Assembly: GCA_035415725.1 (NCBI GenBank)
Contig: DAOOGN010000092.1
Coordinates: forward strand, 1 to 17,330
Length of the DNA: 17,330 nt
Source: DSWT01 sp035415725
GTDB taxonomy: Bacteria; Chloroflexota; Anaerolineae; B4-G1; SLSP01
Reading direction: 5' to 3'
The notes beneath the pieces are model-generated. The model worked only from the letters and a program-made list of their open reading frames with translations. It made no database searches and was not told where the DNA came from. Below, piece after piece: positions 6,598-14,755 of the stretch. Position 1 is the first letter of the stretch. Every line of letters begins with the position of its first letter. The position numbers and the translations under genes were made by a program.

Positions 6598-8793
6598 ATG
6601 ATCGTCATTGGCTTGATGTCCGGCACTTCCGCCGACGGAACGGACGCCGCGCTTGTGCGTCTCGAAGGCGCACCGCCCGCGTTGATCTGGGAAGTGCTCG
6701 GTCATACCCACGTTCCTCATCCCCCAGCGCTGCGCGAGGAGATTTTCGCCTGCTTCCGCCCGGAAACCGGCAGTGTGGATCGCCTCTGTCGCCTTAACTT
6801 TGCTCTGGGACGCGCGTTTGGCGAAGCGGCGTTGCAGGCTATCGCCGACGCCGGGCTGACGCCCGCCGACATTGACCTCATCGGCAGTCACGGGCAGACA
6901 CTCTGGCACATTCCACCCGGATCAACGGAAGAAACTGTAGGGCAAGCTGACCGCTTGCCCCAAACGCAAGGAGCGACATTGCAACTGGGAGAACCGGCAG
7001 TCATTGCAGAAATGACAGGTCTTCCCGTCGTCAGCAATTTCCGCGCCCGCGATATGGCTGCCGGAGGGCACGGCGCGCCGCTCGTCGCCTACGTGGACAC
7101 GCTGCTGCTCACGCATCCCACCCTCACCCGCGCTGCACAAAACATCGGCGGCATTGCTAACGTCACCTATCTCAGTCCTCAGTCCCCCCTCTCTTCTTCA
7201 AGCTCTAATTCCCAATTTCCATTCGCTTTCGACACCGGCCCCGGCAATATGTTGATTGACTACGCGGCCTGTCGCGCCACGGATGGCATACTGACTTTCG
7301 ACCGTGATGGCGTGTTGGCGGCGCGTGGCCGTGTGGACGAGGCGCTGCTGCGCGACTGGCTGCGCGAGCCGTATCTGCACCGACGACCGCCCAAAACCAC
7401 CGGGCGTGAATTGTTCGGCGCTCAGTTCGGCGCGCGCGCGTGGGAACAGGGCATGGCGCGTGGGCTGATGCCGGAAGACATCGTTGCCACACTCACCGCT
7501 TTCACTGCCGCCTCCATCGCGCAGGCCTACCGCGACTTCCTGCCTGCCATGCCTGACGAAGTCATCGTCAGTGGCGGCGGGGCGCTCAACCCCACGCTGA
7601 TGGCGCTGTTGCGTGAGCGTCTGTCCGGTATCCGCGTGGTCCCCTCCGACGACCTCGGCCTGGGCGTGGCGGCCAAAGAGGCCGTTGCCTTCGCCGTGCT
7701 CGCCTACGAAACCTGGCACGGTCGTCCCGGCAACCTTCCCGCCGTCACCGGCGCATGCCGTCCGGTCATCCTCGGCCATATCACGCCGGCGAATGGCGCA
7801 TCAGCGAATCAGCCCATCCGCCGATCTTCAATCTCCAATCAACAAATTTCCGCTCACATCACTGAATCTCGCCATCCCGCTACACAGGACATCGATACCG
7901 TTTCTACGCTGGAGATGGTGCGCCTGATCAACGCGGAAGACGCGAAAGTGGCGGCGGCGGTGAAGGCGGAACTGCCCGCGGTTGCGGAGGCGATAGACCG
8001 TATCGTCGCACGGATGCGTGACGGTGGCCGGCTGATTTACATCGGGGCGGGGACGTCGGGGCGTTTGGGGGTGCTGGATGCCTCCGAGTGCCCGCCGACA
8101 TTCAGCGCCGCGCCGGGGCAGGTTATCGGACTGATTGCCGGGGGCGATGCCGCGCTCACGACGGCAGTGGAAGGGGCGGAAGACAACCCGGAGGCCGGCG
8201 CGCGCGACATTGCTGTGCTCGACGTGGGCGCGCCAGACAGCGTGGTGGGTATCGCCGCCAGCGGCAGCACGCCCTATGTCTTGGGCGGTATGGCCGAGGC
8301 GCGGAGGCGCGGCGCGCTGGTCGTCAGCCTGGCGTGCAACCGCCCGGCGCCGGTCCATGAGCTGGCAGACATCGCCATTGCCCCCCTTGTCGGCCCGGAA
8401 GCGCTCACCGGTTCGACACGGCTCAAAGCCGGCACGGCGCAGAAGATGGTGCTCAACATGCTCTCCACCGGTGTGATGATCCGCCTGGGCAAAACTTACA
8501 GCAATTTGATGGTGGATGTGCAAGCTACCAACGCTAAACTCCGTCGGCGTGCGTTGCGCATTGTCGTCGAGACGGTACAGGATGCAAGAGGCAGGATGCA
8601 GACAGCAAGAAGCAGCGCATCAGTGGATCACGCATCACGCATCACGGAAGAAGAGGCCGCACGCGCTCTGGAAGTTTGCAACGGCGAGGTCAAAACGGCG
8701 ATTGTGGCGCTGGTCAACGAGGTGACGCCGGAAGTGGCCCGTCGCCAACTTGAAACCGCCGGCGGCGTCGTGCGTCGGGCGCTGAACATTTAG
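6598..8793 (+). CDS. Fusion of anhydro-N-acetylmuramic acid kinase (AnmK) and N-acetylmuramic acid 6-phosphate etherase (MurQ)
   Basis: This 731-residue cytosolic bifunctional enzyme covers two consecutive peptidoglycan-recycling steps: anhydro-MurNAc plus ATP gives MurNAc-6-P, then etherase action gives GlcNAc-6-P and D-lactate. AnmK part (1 to about 398): GLMSGTSADGTD near the N-terminus, GSHGQT, catalytic Asp152 in the RDMAAGGHGAPL motif, QNIGGIANV, FDTGPGNM and VSGGGALNP. MurQ part (about 420-731): a SIS-fold domain with IYIGAGTSGRLGVLDASECPP, Glu497 and Glu528 matching E. coli MurQ Glu83 and Glu114, and the LTGSTRLKAGTAQK motif. AAGGAG 7 bases before the ATG at 6598 favours this start over the GTG at 6580. 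Three low-complexity segments (192-208, about 400-420, 661-680) read like intergenic DNA but stay in frame. The kinase gene follows after 71 bases with no terminator between. Confidence 0.93.
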   Translation: MIVIGLMSGTSADGTDAALVRLEGAPPALIWEVLGHTHVPHPPALREEIFACFRPETGSVDRLCRLNFALGRAFGEAALQAIADAGLTPADIDLIGSHGQTLWHIPPGSTEETVGQADRLPQTQGATLQLGEPAVIAEMTGLPVVSNFRARDMAAGGHGAPLVAYVDTLLLTHPTLTRAAQNIGGIANVTYLSPQSPLSSSSSNSQFPFAFDTGPGNMLIDYAACRATDGILTFDRDGVLAARGRVDEALLRDWLREPYLHRRPPKTTGRELFGAQFGARAWEQGMARGLMPEDIVATLTAFTAASIAQAYRDFLPAMPDEVIVSGGGALNPTLMALLRERLSGIRVVPSDDLGLGVAAKEAVAFAVLAYETWHGRPGNLPAVTGACRPVILGHITPANGASANQPIRRSSISNQQISAHITESRHPATQDIDTVSTLEMVRLINAEDAKVAAAVKAELPAVAEAIDRIVARMRDGGRLIYIGAGTSGRLGVLDASECPPTFSAAPGQVIGLIAGGDAALTTAVEGAEDNPEAGARDIAVLDVGAPDSVVGIAASGSTPYVLGGMAEARRRGALVVSLACNRPAPVHELADIAIAPLVGPEALTGSTRLKAGTAQKMVLNMLSTGVMIRLGKTYSNLMVDVQATNAKLRRRALRIVVETVQDARGRMQTARSSASVDHASRITEEEAARALEVCNGEVKTAIVALVNEVTPEVARRQLETAGGVVRRALNI

Positions 8794-8864
8794 CCACGAA
8801 TCTACCCGCATTTTCACGAAGGTTCTTGACTATCTGACTACCCGACTAACGCTTATGGGGTAAA

Positions 8865-9779
8865 ATGATTCAACTAACCGACATTCTCATCGGCATAGAT
8901 GGTGGCGGCAGCAAGACGACAGCGCTCATGGCCGACCGGGACGGTGTCATTCTGGGACGCGGCGCGTCCGGGCCGTCGAACTACCTCGTCATCGGTGCGG
9001 AGGCGGCTTACGTGGCGCTTGATGCAGCGGTGGCAGCCGCCGGGGACGGACGTCCACTGCGACCGGCGGCGCTCTGCCTGGGCATGGCCGGCGCGGCGCG
9101 CCCTGCCGATCAAACCGTGATTCGCGCCTGGGCTAACACGCGCTATCCCGGCGTGCCGATCGTCATCACCCACGATGCGCGATTGGCATTGGTCGCAGGG
9201 ACGCCGGAGGGGTGGGGGGTCGCCGTACTCTGCGGCACTGGCGCGATGGTCTACGGCGAAGATGCACACGGACGGGTCGCCCGCGCGGACGGCTGGGGCT
9301 ATCTCCTCGGTGATGACGGCAGCGGCTATGCCATTGGGCGGGCGGCGTTGCGCGCCGTGGCCCGCGCCGCCGATGGGCGTGGCCCGCAGACTGCGCTCAC
9401 GGAGGCGATTCTGCAACACTGGTTGCTGACGCGGCCACAGGATTTGATCGGTCATGTTTACAAATCCGCGCAGCGGGCGGACGTTGCCGCGCTCGCGGCG
9501 TTGGTACAGGCGGTGGCCTTGCAGGGTGACGCCGTAGCCGAGGCGATTTTGCAGGACGCCGGGCGGGAACTGGCGATCTCTGTAGAAGCTGTCGCCCGCC
9601 GCCTGGCGTTGACCGGTGCGATCCCCTGCGCGTTGACCGGCAGCGTCATCCTCAAGGGGCAGAGCGTCCGTGCAGCGTTTGTGGCGGCGACCGTCGAACG
9701 GGGGTTGATATTATCGCCTCTTACGCTGGTTCACGAGCCGGCGCGAGGGGCCATCCAGTTGGCACAAGCATTGTTGTAA
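8865..9779 (+). CDS. N-acetylglucosamine kinase-like protein, BadF/BadG/BcrA/BcrD ATPase family
   Basis: This 304-residue protein has the actin-like (ASKHA) fold signature: IGIDGGGSKTTAL (about 9-21), SGPSNY (35-40), probable catalytic Asp104 in THDARLAL, CGTGA (123-127), and GWGYLLGDDGSGYAIGRAAL (143-162), followed by ALTGSVILKG near 256. This pattern is typical of GlcNAc kinases. The same family includes clostridial MurK, which phosphorylates both MurNAc and GlcNAc. Position next to AnmK-MurQ suggests it feeds GlcNAc-6-P, or MurNAc-6-P for MurQ, from free sugars. The sugar specificity cannot be decided from sequence. The ATG at 8865 has a weak ribosome binding site (TGGGG) close by. A strong terminator follows directly after the stop codon. 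Confidence 0.85.
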   Translation: MIQLTDILIGIDGGGSKTTALMADRDGVILGRGASGPSNYLVIGAEAAYVALDAAVAAAGDGRPLRPAALCLGMAGAARPADQTVIRAWANTRYPGVPIVITHDARLALVAGTPEGWGVAVLCGTGAMVYGEDAHGRVARADGWGYLLGDDGSGYAIGRAALRAVARAADGRGPQTALTEAILQHWLLTRPQDLIGHVYKSAQRADVAALAALVQAVALQGDAVAEAILQDAGRELAISVEAVARRLALTGAIPCALTGSVILKGQSVRAAFVAATVERGLILSPLTLVHEPARGAIQLAQALL

Positions 9780-9783
9780 CGCC

Positions 9784-9821
9784 AAACCTGCCAGGTCTCG
9801 GAAGATCTGTCAGGTTTTTTT
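9784..9821 (+). terminator. Intrinsic terminator after the sugar kinase gene
   Basis: The stem AAACCTGCCAGGTCT (9784-9798) pairs with AGATCTGTCAGGTTT (9803-9817) around loop CGGA, with 13 Watson-Crick pairs plus one G-U and one A-C mismatch in 15 positions. Four more T residues follow, making a run of seven. It starts 5 bases after the kinase stop. The T-run contains the stop codon (9820-9822) of the convergent minus-strand gene. On the minus strand only three U residues follow the stem, so termination there should be weaker. Confidence 0.9.
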
Positions 9822-12054
9822 ACAGTGAAACCAGTGCCTTGAGGCTCTCGATGAGTTCGTGCGCCTTTTCCGGCGAATCCGCCTCGGTGAACAGGCGCAG
9901 CAGCGGCTCGGTGCCGGAAAAACGCAGCAGTGCCCAGTTGTCGTTCTCCAGCAGGAACTTTGTGCCGTCCATCTCCGAAATGCTGACCACGGGATATGGG
10001 CCAAGATGCACTGGCGTGACCAGATGCTCCTGCGCCAGCGTCTTGATCCGCCGGGGGATGACGATGCGCATTTCCGGCGTTGCCACCATGCTGTCTTCCG
10101 CAGCATAAAGCCGCCCGGTGATGGCGTAGACTTGCTGCAACAGTGACGAGATCTTCTTACCGGTGCGCGCCAGCATTTCCACAATGAGCGCCGCCGCGAA
10201 GATGCCGTCTTTCCCCAGAATGTGTCCGCGAATCGTCAGCCCGCCGCTCGATTCACCGCCCAACAGCGCATTGTGCTCGACCATCGATGCGGAAATGTGT
10301 TTGAACCCCACCGGCACCTCGTAGCATGATTCGCCGAAATGCGCCGCCAGCCGATCCAGTAAATGCGTCGTTGCCAGATTGCGCACCACACCGCCCCGTT
10401 CACCGCGCACGGCGTGCAGATACCAGTAGAGCAGGAGCAGAATGTCGTTGACGGTGACGTACTCACCCTGCTCATCTACGATGGCGATACGGTCGGCGTC
10501 TCCGTCGGTCGCCAGCCCCAGATCGTAGCCCTCGTTGCGCACGTGAGTGACCAACATGCGCAGCGCGTCCAGATTCGGCGCGGGCGAGCGTCCACCAAAG
10601 AGCGGATCATGTCGCTCGTTGATGAAGGTCACGCGGCAACGCCCTTCGGTGAGGATGATACCCATTGTCAACTGTCCCACACCGTACATCGGATCTACGA
10701 TGACCTTCAGGCCGGCCTCGCGGATCGCGTTCAGGTCAATCAGGGCTTCGACGGCATCCACATATTCGTTGGTGAAATCCCGCCGTTTGACGGTCCCCGC
10801 TTCCAGCCCCAGGTCGAGGTCGATCTTCACCACGTCTTCCAGGCGCAAAGTATTCGCCTCAGTTTCGATCTGGCGCGTCTCATCATCCGGCGGCAACGAA
10901 CCATCGGCGCGAAAAACTTTAAGGCCATTCCATTCCGGAGGATTGTGACTGGCGGTGAAGCCCAGGCCATACGCGGCGTTGACCCGCGCCGTGGCGTAGG
11001 TGATGAGCGGCGTCGGCGCCGCCTCGCGCAGCAACGTGACGGCGATATTGTTGCCGGCGAAGACTTCCGCCGCCGCCGCTGCGGCGCGGTCGGAGAGGAA
11101 ACGTCGGTCATAGCCGATCAGCACGCCGCGCTTCTCCTGACCGCGGCGGGTGATTTCGTTCGCCAGCGCCTGAGAGAGACGGCGCACATTGTGCAGCGTG
11201 AACCCCTCACCGATGATTGCCCGCCAGCCGCCGGTGCCGAACGCGATCAGGTTTTGTTCTTCGGTGCGGCGCGGGCGATAGAGACGCTTTTGCAAGATGA
11301 AGGTCGCCTGATCGAGGTCTTCGCGGTTGTTGATGCCCAACACTTCGTCCTGGTCGTAAATCTGGTAGCTCTCCACGCGCATCCCGGCGTGGATCAGGCG
11401 ATGCGCACAGTCGGTGAGGCGGTATTCGCCATCGACCGGTGAAGGGGGGAGCGTTTGCAAGGCGGGAAAGAGCGCCCGCGTCTGGGCGACGTAAGCGCCC
11501 ACGTTCAACTCGCGGATCTCGCGCACTTCGGGCGAAGCGTCCGTCTCTTCGATGATGTCCATGATGCGTCCGGCAGCGTCACGGATGATGCGCCCATAGG
11601 GCAAGGGACGATCCACCACAGCCGAAAGCAAGGTCAAATGTGCCTGTTTGAGGCGATGGCGGTTGAGCAGCCCGCGGATCGAGTTGAGCCGAAAGAGCGG
11701 CGTGTCGCCGTAGAGGATGAGCAGATCGCCGTCAAAATCTTTGAGGAAGGGTGCCAGTTGTAAAACGGCGTGGCCCGTGCCACATGGCTCTTTTTGGACG
11801 ACGTAGTGATATGGACATGACGCTTCCACACCCCACAAACTCATCTGCGCCTCGTCTTGTGGCCGGTTGACGACGATGTAGAGGTCTTCGGGCGCCACCA
11901 GTTGCAACGCGTTGTGGATTACGTAAGCGGCGATTTTGCGGTCGCCCAGCGTTTGCAGCACGATCGGCACCCCATCAGCGGTGATCGACTGCCGCCCCGC
12001 CGCCAGGATCACCGCTTTGAGCGGTCGCGCCAAGGGGCTGTCCTTTGTGACCAT
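9820..12054 (-). CDS. Fusion of GlmU-like nucleotidyltransferase domain and phosphohexomutase
   Basis: This is a 744-residue protein. The N-terminal domain (about 12-265) aligns by motif with the uridyltransferase half of GlmU: VILAAG, GTGHAV, YGDTPL with metal ligand D117, YGRIIR, the E-x-N-x-G segment and GINNR. However, the GxGTRM...PK signature is altered: I24 and I31 stand where GlmU has Arg18 and Lys25. There is no acetyltransferase left-handed helix. The C-terminal domain (about 268-744) is an alpha-D-phosphohexomutase: FGTGGWRA at 272, phosphoserine loop TASHNP with Ser369, metal loop D517-x-D519-x-D521-R, sugar loop GGESSGG around E601, and phosphate loop RFSGTEP at 711. The sugar loop is closer to glucose-type mutases than to GlmM. 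A start at 12054 is preferred because GGAAGG lies 6 bases upstream; the GTG at 12087 has none. It is the last gene of the minus-strand cluster. Confidence 0.85.
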   Translation of the reverse strand: MVTKDSPLARPLKAVILAAGRQSITADGVPIVLQTLGDRKIAAYVIHNALQLVAPEDLYIVVNRPQDEAQMSLWGVEASCPYHYVVQKEPCGTGHAVLQLAPFLKDFDGDLLILYGDTPLFRLNSIRGLLNRHRLKQAHLTLLSAVVDRPLPYGRIIRDAAGRIMDIIEETDASPEVREIRELNVGAYVAQTRALFPALQTLPPSPVDGEYRLTDCAHRLIHAGMRVESYQIYDQDEVLGINNREDLDQATFILQKRLYRPRRTEEQNLIAFGTGGWRAIIGEGFTLHNVRRLSQALANEITRRGQEKRGVLIGYDRRFLSDRAAAAAAEVFAGNNIAVTLLREAAPTPLITYATARVNAAYGLGFTASHNPPEWNGLKVFRADGSLPPDDETRQIETEANTLRLEDVVKIDLDLGLEAGTVKRRDFTNEYVDAVEALIDLNAIREAGLKVIVDPMYGVGQLTMGIILTEGRCRVTFINERHDPLFGGRSPAPNLDALRMLVTHVRNEGYDLGLATDGDADRIAIVDEQGEYVTVNDILLLLYWYLHAVRGERGGVVRNLATTHLLDRLAAHFGESCYEVPVGFKHISASMVEHNALLGGESSGGLTIRGHILGKDGIFAAALIVEMLARTGKKISSLLQQVYAITGRLYAAEDSMVATPEMRIVIPRRIKTLAQEHLVTPVHLGPYPVVSISEMDGTKFLLENDNWALLRFSGTEPLLRLFTEADSPEKAHELIESLKALVSL

Positions 12055-12118
12055 GCGTCCTTCCTTCAAGAATACAAGAATAGTCACATAAAGCGGAAAT
12101 TTGCGTCAGTCCTAAAAA

Positions 12119-13276
12119 CTACCAGTTCGTGTACGATCCGTCCCGCCGGTGCAGATGCGGTGCTTCCCAGAATTTGAACGCTTCATGCGCCAGGTATTCT
12201 TCGTTACATTCGATGCCCAGGCCAGGCGTGTTCGGTACCGGGAACCAACTGCCTTCCAACTTATGCTGCACGGGAAAGACATTTTCGTCAGGATATTCCT
12301 GCGCTTCGGTGGGCGAGACGCGGACTTCCAGCCAGGCGAAGTTCGTCACTGCCGCTGCCAGATGGACTGTCGCTGCGGTGCACACCGGACCGAGCGGGTT
12401 GTGTGGCATCAAATCGATGTAGTGCGCCTCGGCCCACCCGGCGACTTTCTTCGCTTCGGTCAAACCGCCAACGTTGCAGACATCGACGCGGGCAAAGTTG
12501 GTGATGCCGCGTTCAATGTAGGGAAGGAACTGCCATTTGCTGGCGAATTCCTCACCGATGGCAAAGGGAATATCCACCATCTTCCGCAGTGCCTCATAAG
12601 CCTCCGGCGACTCATCACGGATCGGCTCCTCGATGAAGTCCAGCGTGCCCGACGGCATCCGTTGACAAAACGAGGCCGCTTCGGCCACGCTCAAGCGATG
12701 GTGGTAATCGATCCCTAACACCGGGCCTTTGCCGACGCTATCGCGCACTTTGATGAACCATTCGGCGGTCGGGCCAATGGACTCACGCGGTTCGAACAGG
12801 CGCGGGTCGTTTCCCTCGCCGGGCGCCGCTCCCATGCGGATCACGTTCCACCCCTGGCTCAACAGCAGATTCACATTCTCGAGCAGATGTTCACACGTTT
12901 GACCGCCGGTCGTTGCAAAACAGGGCACATAATCGCGCTGTTTGCCGCCGAGTAGCTGGTAAACGGGCACGTTAAGCGCTTTGCCGACAATATCGTGCAG
13001 TGCAATGTCAATGGCAGAGATAGCGCCGGTGAGAATACGCCCACCCTCGAAGTATTGGCTACGATACATCCGCTGCCACAGGGCGTCTATGCGCAGCGGA
13101 TCCTCGCCGATCAGGAACTCGCGGTAATGCTTCACTGCGCCTGCAACTGCCAGTTCGCGGCCCGAAACGCCGGCCTCGCCCCAACCGTAAATGCCCTCGT
13201 CAGTTTCCACCTTGACGAGCATCTGATTGCGGTGTCCGACCCAAACAGGATAAGGTTTAACATCTGTGATTTTCAT
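12119..13276 (-). CDS. Enolase-superfamily dehydratase, mandelate racemase/galactonate dehydratase type
   Basis: This 385-residue TIM-barrel enzyme starts MKITDVKPYPVWVGHRNQMLVKVETDEG with an EGIYGWGEAG lid segment. Metal ligands are readily seen: D190 in the IDYHHRL motif, E216 in FIEEP, and E242 in AIGEE. H192 and H292 (MPHNPLGP) match the acid/base histidines of D-galactonate dehydratases. The likely reaction is Mg-dependent loss of water from a sugar acid to give a 2-keto-3-deoxy acid; the exact substrate (galactonate, gluconate or another) cannot be read. The ATG at 13276 is chosen over upstream codons because AAGGAG lies about 10 bases before it. It lies 29 bases after the LysM gene and 64 bases before the mutase fusion gene, consistent with one transcript. 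Confidence 0.85.
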   Translation of the reverse strand: MKITDVKPYPVWVGHRNQMLVKVETDEGIYGWGEAGVSGRELAVAGAVKHYREFLIGEDPLRIDALWQRMYRSQYFEGGRILTGAISAIDIALHDIVGKALNVPVYQLLGGKQRDYVPCFATTGGQTCEHLLENVNLLLSQGWNVIRMGAAPGEGNDPRLFEPRESIGPTAEWFIKVRDSVGKGPVLGIDYHHRLSVAEAASFCQRMPSGTLDFIEEPIRDESPEAYEALRKMVDIPFAIGEEFASKWQFLPYIERGITNFARVDVCNVGGLTEAKKVAGWAEAHYIDLMPHNPLGPVCTAATVHLAAAVTNFAWLEVRVSPTEAQEYPDENVFPVQHKLEGSWFPVPNTPGLGIECNEEYLAHEAFKFWEAPHLHRRDGSYTNW

Positions 13277-13305
13277 ACCCGTGCACTCCTTTTTGTCGTC
13301 GTCCG

Positions 13306-14652
13306 TTAATGTCGCTTCTTTCCCAGCATGAGTCCACCGCCTAATCCCACGAGCAAGGCCACGCCGATGCCACCCACGAAGCCCCATGACGACGCGTGGC
13401 TGGTGGCCTGTGGCGTTGAGGTCGGGGACAACAAGGCCGTCGCGGTCGGCGTAACTATCAGGTTGGGCGTTGGCGATGGAAGCGCCGTGGCCGTGGGAGG
13501 AACAGCGGTCGGCGTGGGTGGTAACGCTGTCGGCGTCGGCGGTAGAGGGGTTGGTGTTGGGAGCGGCGGCAACAGTGTTGCCGTGGCTGTCGGCACAGAG
13601 ATCACCAGTTCCTGCCCAACCAGGATTTTGTTAGCGTCGGTCAGACCGTTCAACTGGAGCAGAGTCTCCGCAGGAACCTGGTATTTTTTGGCAATACTGC
13701 TCAGCGTGTCGCCGGCCTGCACCACGTGGACGATGGCCCCATCCGGGCGCGGGGTTGCTGTCGTCGCGGGTGTTGCTGTTGGAGCAGGCGTCGAGGTGGG
13801 CAGAGAAGGGTCGCGGGTCGCCGTCGGCGCCGGGGTAGCGGTGGCCGGAACTTCGTTCAAGGCGATGAGAACGGCGTCATCAACGTAAACGTCATTGTGC
13901 ATGCGGAAAATCCCTTCTGTCCAGTCGGCATGAGAGTAAGTGAAGACGGTGACCGTACTGTTCCGCGCGACGGCTTCTACCTCGTAGTACGTCCAGACAT
14001 CAAAGGCTTCTATTTCCGGCGACCAGACGACGTTGGGCGACCAGGGATCGGTTCCACCGGTGGGATCAATGCCCACTCTGGGGTGCATTTTGGAGGGGTT
14101 GTTCGATTTATCTCCCGTCGGACAGATGTTCCACTCCTTCGCCGCCATGCAGCTCCAGAACTGCATATAGGCAGAGAAACGCAGGGGCGTTCCCGGTGTA
14201 ATTCCGCTGACCTGCTGATAAAACCCGGCTTCATGCTGCCCGGCGAAAGAGAAATACTTGGCCGCAAACCAGCCGCTGTGCACGCGGTTGGGATACTCGG
14301 TCGCTTTGACATCGCGGAACTCCGGTCGCCGCCAATACTCAGGGGCTTGCGCCGTCGCCGGAACATTATCCACGTAGTAAGCGCGCCAGCCGGGGCAGAC
14401 TTGCACTTCCTGGATGCCGTCTTGGAGCGGCCACGAGCGGATGCCCCAATCAAAGTACTCGAAATCCCCATTCACCAGAAGATTGGTGCTCCCTTGCTGC
14501 GCATGGACACCGGAAACAAGAGCCAAGCTAGATAAGATGATCCCCATAACCCACAAAACGCGCTGAAATCTCCCCTGTCGCCGAAACATAGCAAAAACTA
14601 TTGCAACCTGCCTTTCTATACAAAATTTTTTCATCAATGACCCGAACTTCAC
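13306..14652 (-). CDS. Secreted, cell-surface LysM protein with lectin-like N-terminal domain
   Basis: This is a 448-residue exported protein. The signal segment is about 31-51, ending VHAQ. A roughly 210-residue beta-rich domain (about 56-268) starts NLLVNGDFEYFDWG, as in many carbohydrate-binding-module-like domains. Next come a Thr/Pro/Ala linker (269-303), one LysM domain (about 307-353; VHVVQAGDTLSSIAKKY, LLQLNGL), a second long linker of PPTPTA-type units (354-420), and a C-terminal membrane helix (about 421-443) ending GKKRH. LysM binds GlcNAc-containing polymers, so attachment to peptidoglycan or a related glycan is likely. There is no catalytic domain that I recognise. The GTG at 14652 has AAGGGG 8 bases upstream; ATG at 14634 or 14589 are alternatives, the last giving the cleanest signal peptide. 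It sits between the GH130 and dehydratase genes. Confidence 0.8.
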   Translation of the reverse strand: MKFGSLMKKFCIERQVAIVFAMFRRQGRFQRVLWVMGIILSSLALVSGVHAQQGSTNLLVNGDFEYFDWGIRSWPLQDGIQEVQVCPGWRAYYVDNVPATAQAPEYWRRPEFRDVKATEYPNRVHSGWFAAKYFSFAGQHEAGFYQQVSGITPGTPLRFSAYMQFWSCMAAKEWNICPTGDKSNNPSKMHPRVGIDPTGGTDPWSPNVVWSPEIEAFDVWTYYEVEAVARNSTVTVFTYSHADWTEGIFRMHNDVYVDDAVLIALNEVPATATPAPTATRDPSLPTSTPAPTATPATTATPRPDGAIVHVVQAGDTLSSIAKKYQVPAETLLQLNGLTDANKILVGQELVISVPTATATLLPPLPTPTPLPPTPTALPPTPTAVPPTATALPSPTPNLIVTPTATALLSPTSTPQATSHASSWGFVGGIGVALLVGLGGGLMLGKKRH

Positions 14653-14707
14653 TTATCCGTCCCCTTCATGACATGGACGGCCAATAAAAAGTGACGCTCC
14701 AGACTTT

Positions 14708-14722
14708 CTGCCCATAGGGCAG
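14708..14722. repeat. Short inverted repeat between GH130 and LysM genes
   Basis: CTGCCC-ATA-GGGCAG forms a perfect 6-bp stem with a 3-base loop in the 103-base gap between the two minus-strand genes. No U-run follows on the minus strand, so it is not a normal intrinsic terminator. It could protect mRNA ends or attenuate read-through. Confidence 0.4.
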
Positions 14723-14755
14723 GCATGGAACCTGTAGCCGCTGGGGGTGTTGGAC

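Noticed and set aside
6510..6797. 95-codon frame starting at the ATG that overlaps the mini-frame stop
   Set aside because: It runs into AnmK in a different frame and has no motif or ribosome binding site.
10363..11442. Long plus-strand open frame (359 codons) opposite the nucleotidyltransferase-mutase gene
   Set aside because: It is antisense to a gene with clear catalytic motifs, has no recognisable domain, and is rich in Arg, Gln and His as expected for a shadow frame in GC-rich DNA.
13430..13830. Repetitive G/T-rich DNA that could suggest a tandem repeat array
   Set aside because: It encodes the Thr/Pro linkers of the LysM protein; spacing and sequence follow codons, so it is a protein repeat and not a CRISPR or DNA satellite.
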